Shown: in pieces, positions 59,167 through 64,000 of the stretch | Layout: each line of letters opens with the position of its first letter | Position numbering within the stretch: position 1 is the first letter of the stretch | Position numbers and translations under genes: made by a program | Source of the DNA: Yersinia massiliensis | GTDB lineage: Bacteria; Pseudomonadota; Gammaproteobacteria; Enterobacterales; Enterobacteriaceae | Length of the DNA: 64,000 bases | Assembly: GCF_003048255.1 (NCBI RefSeq) | Contig: NZ_CP028487.1 | Span: 2,294,001-2,358,000 of the forward strand | Direction of reading: 5' to 3' | Notes under the pieces: model-generated | What the model saw: only the letters and a program-made list of their open reading frames with translations | Database searches by the model: none | Told to the model about the DNA's origin: nothing

Positions 59167-61491
59167 TCAGGCAATACGGGGTGACTGTGGTGGCTGCCAG
59201 CGCCGAATGGTCACCGGTACAGATTTAGAGGTGGGTGTATGGGTGCCATCGCCAAAACTGGACAAGGGTACCAGCGGATTGGTTTCAGGATAATAAGCTG
59301 CCAGATTGCCACGGGGAATATCATAGCCAACCAGCTTGAATCCGCTGACCTTCCGGGTAATGCCATCATTCCACAGGGTTTCAATTTCAACCAAACTACC
59401 ATCTTCTAATGCCAATTCGGCCAAATCCTCAGGGTTGATAAACAAAACTTCACGTTGCCCATATACCCCGCGGTAGCGGTCATCGAGGCCATAAATCGTC
59501 GTATTGTATTGGTCGTGTGAGCGTAATGTTTGCAGTACAAAGGGGGCTTTTATTGGGCCATAGGTCTGCGGGAATAAACTATCAGGTAGGGCGGCGGCGC
59601 AAAATTCCGCTTTACCACTGGGGGTCGCAAAACGCATTTCAGCGGCCGCATTACCCAAATAAAAGCCCCCCGGTTGTTCACAACGAGCGTTGAAGTCATC
59701 GAAACCAGGCAATGTGGCGGCAATATGGTCACGGATCAAATTGTAATCATCCGCCAGTGCCAGCCAGTCGAGACGATGATTTTCTATGGGGTGATGGGCA
59801 AAAACAGCATTCGCGATGCCACAGACAATGGCTGTTTCTGAATGCTGGGTTTCTGCCAGCGGTTTACCCACACCTTCAGAAGCGTGCACCATACTGAACG
59901 AATCTTCGACAGTGATAAACTGCGAGCCAGTGGCTTGCATATCACGCTCAGTGCGCCCTAATGTCGGCAGAATTAACGCGTCGGCACCCGTGATGAGGTG
60001 GCTACGGTTGAGTTTAGTGCTGATATGCACCGTTAAATCACAATTGCGCAATGCTTGCGCTGTTCGCTCAGTATCGGGGGCCGCAGCCGCCAGATTCCCA
60101 CCAAGGGCAATCAGTACTCTCACTTCACCACGAAGCATGGCTTCCAATGCTTCGACCGTATTATGACCGGCAGCTTGCGGTGGGGTGAAACCAAAGTGTT
60201 GGCCTAAACTGTTTAGCATCGTGGCCGAGGGTTTCTCATCAATCCCCATCGTGCGGTTACCTTGCACATTACTGTGCCCGCGAACAGGGCATAGCCCTGC
60301 GCCAGCTTTGCCTAACTGACCAAACAGCAATTGTAGGTTGGCGAGCTCCCGTACGGTTATCACGGAATGTTTATGCTGTGTAATCCCCATGGCCCAAGTC
60401 AGGATAACGCGTTCAGCGTGCTGATAAATCCCAGCAGCATGGCGGATTTGCTCTTCACTCAAACCCGATTGTTGGGTGATCTGCTCCCATGACGTGTTAT
60501 CAACGGCAGCCAAATAATCATCAACTCCCTGAGTGTGTGCGGCAATAAAGGCCTGATCGAATAAGCCGGAATCGCCCTGAAGCAACTGCTGACGATGAGT
60601 TTCTAGGAGCGCTTTTACCATGCCTCGTACCGCAGCCATATCCCCACCAAGATTAGGTTGAAAATAGGCTGAGCTGATCGGTGAAGATTTTGGCGTCAAC
60701 ATCTCTATGGGGTTTTGCGGATCGGCAAACCGTTCTAAACCACGTTCATGTAAGGTATTGAAGCTGACAATCCGTGCGCCATGATCTTTAGCGTGACGCA
60801 AGCTGTGTAACATCCGCGGATGGTTGGTGCCCGGATTCTGCCCGAAAACAAAAATGGCATCTGCCTGCTCAAAATCTTGCATCCGGATGGTGCCTTTACC
60901 GACACCGATACTTTGTTTTAAGCCGGTTCCGCTGGCTTCATGGCACATATTTGAGCAGTCAGGGAAGTTATTGGTCCCGAGCATACGACCAAACAACTGA
61001 TAAAGGTAAGAGGCTTCGTTACTAGCACGACCGGAGGTGTATAGCTCTATCTGATTTGGGTTATCTAATCCATTAATGTGCTTGGCAATTAGCTCAAGAG
61101 CACTTTCCCAACTGATCGGCTGATAGCGGTCAGTTTGCGGGTTATAGCGCATTGGATGGGTTATGCGGCCTTGATACTCGAGAAAATAGTCACTCTGTTG
61201 GCGTAACGTGGTCAGGCTATGATCTGCAAAAAACTCAGGCTCTACCGCCTTGCGAGTGGCTTCCCAACTTACCGCCTTGGCACCATTCTCACAAAAGCTG
61301 AAGGTGCTGTGGTTATCATCACCCCAAGCACAGCCTGGGCAGTCAAATCCCTTAACCTGATTAACGCGCAGCAAATTACGAATATTTTTCAGCGCTTGCT
61401 TACTGTCAAAGACAAAACGGGTTGTTGCTTCAAGTGAACCCCAACCGCCCGCTGCGCCGGTATAAGGTTTTATGGCTGGCTTAAATTTCAT
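59167..61491 (-). CDS. YdeP-type molybdopterin oxidoreductase
   Basis: A 774-residue FdhF/YdeP-family oxidoreductase predicted to hold molybdopterin-guanine dinucleotide. It is full length and very similar in layout to E. coli YdeP (759): PYTGAAGGWG…FDCPGCAWGDDNHS at the N-terminus, then SGRASNEASYLYQLFGRMLG, FGQNPGTNHPRML, GHSNVQGNRTMGI and the C-terminal SHDQYNTTIYGLDDRYRGVYG. It lacks the full four-Cys iron-sulfur motif of formate dehydrogenase; only CPGC is seen. YdeP confers acid resistance in E. coli. Reaction unknown. Inserted between rnb and nth. Confidence 0.88.
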   Translation of the reverse strand: MKFKPAIKPYTGAAGGWGSLEATTRFVFDSKQALKNIRNLLRVNQVKGFDCPGCAWGDDNHSTFSFCENGAKAVSWEATRKAVEPEFFADHSLTTLRQQSDYFLEYQGRITHPMRYNPQTDRYQPISWESALELIAKHINGLDNPNQIELYTSGRASNEASYLYQLFGRMLGTNNFPDCSNMCHEASGTGLKQSIGVGKGTIRMQDFEQADAIFVFGQNPGTNHPRMLHSLRHAKDHGARIVSFNTLHERGLERFADPQNPIEMLTPKSSPISSAYFQPNLGGDMAAVRGMVKALLETHRQQLLQGDSGLFDQAFIAAHTQGVDDYLAAVDNTSWEQITQQSGLSEEQIRHAAGIYQHAERVILTWAMGITQHKHSVITVRELANLQLLFGQLGKAGAGLCPVRGHSNVQGNRTMGIDEKPSATMLNSLGQHFGFTPPQAAGHNTVEALEAMLRGEVRVLIALGGNLAAAAPDTERTAQALRNCDLTVHISTKLNRSHLITGADALILPTLGRTERDMQATGSQFITVEDSFSMVHASEGVGKPLAETQHSETAIVCGIANAVFAHHPIENHRLDWLALADDYNLIRDHIAATLPGFDDFNARCEQPGGFYLGNAAAEMRFATPSGKAEFCAAALPDSLFPQTYGPIKAPFVLQTLRSHDQYNTTIYGLDDRYRGVYGQREVLFINPEDLAELALEDGSLVEIETLWNDGITRKVSGFKLVGYDIPRGNLAAYYPETNPLVPLSSFGDGTHTPTSKSVPVTIRRWQPPQSPRIA

Positions 61492-61626
61492 GATGATGTG
61501 CCACAGATATGCTCTGTATTAAATCGGTGTTAAGGCAGTGACAAAACAGCGCATTGCATAAACCTGTTTTGTCACTCTTCTAGAGGGGAGTATTAACGCA
61601 TCCAATCGAATCCCACTATTTAGCAT

Positions 61627-62268
61627 TTAATGCGTCGGATAAACTTTTTCTTTGAATTCGCACAGATCTTCAATGATGCACGAGCCGCAGCGTGGTTTAC
61701 GAGCGATGCAGGTGTAGCGACCATGAAGAATTAACCAGTGGTGACAATCGAGCTTAAATTCAGCAGGTACCACTTTGAGTAACTTAGCTTCAACTTGATC
61801 AACATTGCTGCCGGGGGCAAAACCCGTGCGATTACAGACACGAAAGATATGCGTATCTACCGCGATAGTCGGCCAGCCAAATGCCGTGTTTAGCACCACA
61901 TTTGCGGTTTTACGACCGACACCTGGCAACGCTTCTAGCGCCGCACGATCTTCTGGCACCTCGCCGTTGTGTTTCTCCAGCAAAATACGGCAGGTTTTAA
62001 TCACGTTCTCGGCCTTGGTATTAAACAGGCCTATCGTTTTAATGTATGACTTCAGGCCATCGACCCCAAGATCCAGTATAGCTTGTGGCGTGTTCGCCAC
62101 CGGATAAAGCTTAGCCGTGGCTTTATTCACGCTGACGTCCGTGGCTTGTGCTGAAAGCAGCACAGAAATCAGTAACTCAAAGGGAGAGGTATACACCAAC
62201 TCAGTGGTTGGATGCGGATCGTTATCCCGCAGACGGGTCAAAATGGCGACGCGTTTTTCTTTGTTCAT
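61627..62268 (-). CDS. nth: Endonuclease III
   Basis: A 213-residue DNA glycosylase/AP lyase for oxidised pyrimidines. The helix-hairpin-helix [14 protein letters not shown] carries the catalytic Lys, and the catalytic Asp follows in [11 protein letters not shown]. The C-terminal [4Fe-4S] ligands are Cys-x6-Cys-x2-Cys-x5-Cys ([17 protein letters not shown]). It overlaps rsxE by 4 bases (atga), so is the last gene of the rsx operon. Confidence 0.98.
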   Translation of the reverse strand: MNKEKRVAILTRLRDNDPHPTTELVYTSPFELLISVLLSAQATDVSVNKATAKLYPVANTPQAILDLGVDGLKSYIKTIGLFNTKAENVIKTCRILLEKHNGEVPEDRAALEALPGVGRKTANVVLNTAFGWPTIAVDTHIFRVCNRTGFAPGSNVDQVEAKLLKVVPAEFKLDCHHWLILHGRYTCIARKPRCGSCIIEDLCEFKEKVYPTH

Positions 62269-62966
62269 AAGGCTTTCCCTGCCGTAATATCCTGAGATTG
62301 TGGTGCCGTGACCTGCACATGGGCTTTACGCGCTTTCATTTTTTCATCAATAACATATTTACCGGCGAGCAATAGCCCCAAACCGATGAAAGCACCCGGC
62401 GGTAGCATCGCTAACAGGAATGGGCTATCCAGATGCATCACTTCAATTCGTAAAACTTTTGCCCAGTTGCCTAATAGCATGTCGGCACCATCGAACAAGG
62501 TGCCGTTACCCAAAATTTCACGCAGCGAACCGAGCACAAATAGCGCACAGGTTGCTCCCAGCCCCATTGCTAATCCATCCAGCGCTGATAAGCCAACGGG
62601 GTTCTTGGCTGCGTAGGCTTCCGCACGACCAATCACAATGCAGTTGGTGACAATCAATGGGATAAATATCCCTAGTGACTCATATAAACCAAAGGCATAG
62701 GCGTTAATCAGCATTTGGACGGTACTGACCACTGATGCGATGATCATCACGTAAATCGGGATACGGATTTCATTGGGTACCCAGCGTCTTAGCGCCGATA
62801 CCGCTGTATTAGTGCAAACGAGTACCAAGGTGGTAGCAAGCCCCAAACCGAGCGCATTGGTCGCCGTCGATGAAACGGCCAGCAGGGGACAAAGCCCCAA
62901 CAATTGCACCAACGCAGAGTTATTTTTCCATAGCCCTTGGGCTAGCAGATTTTTTGCTTCACTCAT
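62265..62966 (-). CDS. rsxE: Rsx/Rnf electron transport complex subunit E
   Basis: A 233-residue inner-membrane protein with six helices, part of the Rsx complex that keeps SoxR reduced and couples electron flow to ion transport. Starting at ATG 62966 ([19 protein letters not shown]) it overlaps the rsxG stop by atga. The family patterns [21 protein letters not shown] and [20 protein letters not shown] are intact. The open frame continues to 62981 by a non-preferred extension. Confidence 0.96.
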   Translation of the reverse strand: MSEAKNLLAQGLWKNNSALVQLLGLCPLLAVSSTATNALGLGLATTLVLVCTNTAVSALRRWVPNEIRIPIYVMIIASVVSTVQMLINAYAFGLYESLGIFIPLIVTNCIVIGRAEAYAAKNPVGLSALDGLAMGLGATCALFVLGSLREILGNGTLFDGADMLLGNWAKVLRIEVMHLDSPFLLAMLPPGAFIGLGLLLAGKYVIDEKMKARKAHVQVTAPQSQDITAGKAL

Positions 62967-63592
62967 TGATTCTCTCCACAAACCGGCAAGCTATCGAGCT
63001 TGGCTGGCAAGGTTTCCAGATACAGCGCCGTGTTTTTCACTGCCCGAACGACCGCTCTTGGCGTAATAGTGGCACCGGTGAATTGATCAAAGTCACCACC
63101 GTCTTTTTTGACCGCCCAGCGCTTATCTTGCTCGCCATCAACATGCTTACCGCTGAAATGGGTTATCCAATCAGAAAGGCGTAGTTCGATTTTGTCACCC
63201 AGCCCCGGTGTTTCATGATGTTCCACCACACGGCTGCCGAGCACATTACCCTTAAAATCCGCGCCCACTAATAATTGAATTGCACCAGAATAACCATCTG
63301 GCGCGGTTGTCTCAATGGCCACGGCAACCGGTTTATTATCCTTACGGGCTAAGTAAAGACGATGGGGAGTCAGATTGCCTAACGCAGAATCAGTGACAAC
63401 GTAACACTCTGCTTGCATGTCATTATCGTAATACTCAGCCGGAACCACCTGATTGAGCAACGCTTTCTGTTGCAAAGCGGCTTGATGCGCGATAGTCGTT
63501 TCGGTTAAGGCATTTACTACTGCGGTCAAACCCGTGGCACCCGCAGCAAACAATGCCAGAGTAATACCATGACGTTTCATTGTGTTGAGCAT
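62963..63592 (-). CDS. rsxG: Rsx/Rnf electron transport complex subunit G
   Basis: A 209-residue protein with one N-terminal helix and a periplasmic FMN-binding domain. The flavin is attached covalently to Thr in [14 protein letters not shown]. The start [18 protein letters not shown] matches E. coli RsxG. It follows rsxD by 9 bases. Confidence 0.96.
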   Translation of the reverse strand: MLNTMKRHGITLALFAAGATGLTAVVNALTETTIAHQAALQQKALLNQVVPAEYYDNDMQAECYVVTDSALGNLTPHRLYLARKDNKPVAVAIETTAPDGYSGAIQLLVGADFKGNVLGSRVVEHHETPGLGDKIELRLSDWITHFSGKHVDGEQDKRWAVKKDGGDFDQFTGATITPRAVVRAVKNTALYLETLPAKLDSLPVCGENQ

Positions 63593-63601
63593 AATGGCAC
63601 C

Positions 63602-64000
63602 TTACTTATTTGCACGGCTGTTCTTATCCGAAGGCTTGCGCTGACTGGATTGATCATGGCCATAAACCCTTGGCTGGGTATAGTGGTCGATCAACGGAAC
63701 GGTAATATTGGCGAGTAATACCGCAAAGGCGACGCCATCGGGGTAACCGCCGTAGACGCGAATTAGCCACACCAAAACACCAATTAATGCCCCGAAAATC
63801 AGACGACCGCGTGGCGTCGTTGATGCGCTGACGGGGTCGGTAGCAATAAAGAAAGCTCCTAACATGGTCGCACCGGAAAACAGATGGAACATCGGCGAAG
63901 CAAAGCTCTGTGGTGCAATGAACCAACTGATAGCAGCACAACCCGCTAATGCCAGTAAGAAGCTGACGGGAATGTGCCAATGGATCGCTTTACGCCATAA
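63602..64000 (-). CDS. rsxD: Rsx/Rnf electron transport complex subunit D, 5' part outside window
   Basis: The open frame on the minus strand continues to the right edge of the window. The visible 132 residues run [20 protein letters not shown]… to the charged tail SDKNSRANK. The covalent FMN Thr is in [12 protein letters not shown], and the multi-helix end ([24 protein letters not shown]) is intact. The N-terminal part is missing. Confidence 0.93.
   Translation of the reverse strand, partial: LWRKAIHWHIPVSFLLALAGCAAISWFIAPQSFASPMFHLFSGATMLGAFFIATDPVSASTTPRGRLIFGALIGVLVWLIRVYGGYPDGVAFAVLLANITVPLIDHYTQPRVYGHDQSSQRKPSDKNSRANK

Overview
The window is a 64 kb stretch of enterobacterial core chromosome whose gene order (cls–yciI–tonB–yciA–yciB–yciC–ompW–trp operon–yciV–yciO–rluB–btuR–yciK–sohB–yciN–topA–cysB–acnA–ribA–pgpB–lapAB–pyrF–yciH–osmB–yciT–rnb–nth–rsxEGD) follows the Escherichia coli backbone. 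Accessory genes, separate trpG and trpD genes, an ERIC element and a giant ESPR-type autotransporter point to Yersinia, most like the pseudotuberculosis/pestis group; the species cannot be fixed by eye. No insertion sequence, tRNA, rRNA, CRISPR array or clearly broken gene was seen. Both ends cut a gene: cls at the left, rsxD at the right.

Region by region. 1-5.2 kb: cardiolipin synthase, the small ORF yciY, an EAL-domain phosphodiesterase preceded by three GATC-centred palindromes, an orphan 87-residue protein, yciI and Fur-type tonB. 5.2-10.7 kb: yciA, yciB, a SulP transporter, yciC, ompW (FNR-like promoter and a perfect 16-bp hairpin in its leader) and a BON lipoprotein. 10.9-17.9 kb: complete trpLEGDC(F)BA operon on the minus strand, with TrpR operator, a leader peptide with two adjacent Trp codons, attenuator and end terminator. 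18-19.6 kb: yciV and yciO. 19.6-28.6 kb: an AT-rich accessory block with a 1.2 kb gene-free region, a 2356-residue autotransporter and a LuxR-type regulator. 28.7-38.8 kb: a baeRF-family protein, rluB, btuR-yciK, sohB, yciN, topA, cysB. 38.9-39.9 kb: an AT-rich orphan gene of unknown function. 40-48.6 kb: acnA, ribA, pgpB, lapA-lapB, a ribbon-helix-helix-like protein, a DUF1471 protein, pyrF-yciH. 48.6-54.3 kb: ERIC element, osmB, an AraD-type epimerase, a DUF2164 protein, DeoR-type yciT, a divergent LysR/NmrA pair, fsaA. 54.4-64 kb: a cstA-ybdD-type transporter operon, rnb, a YdeP-type molybdopterin oxidoreductase, and the rsxDGE-nth operon.

Functional themes are tryptophan synthesis under double control; cell-envelope upkeep (cardiolipin, TonB energy coupling, OmpW, LapAB control of LPS, PgpB); RNA and DNA maintenance (TopA, RNase II, RluB, Nth, YciV); and the Rsx electron-transfer complex. 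The parts not explained by the conserved backbone are the autotransporter/LuxR block, the 38.9 kb orphan, the EAL gene with its GATC cluster, and several inverted repeats in untranslated regions.
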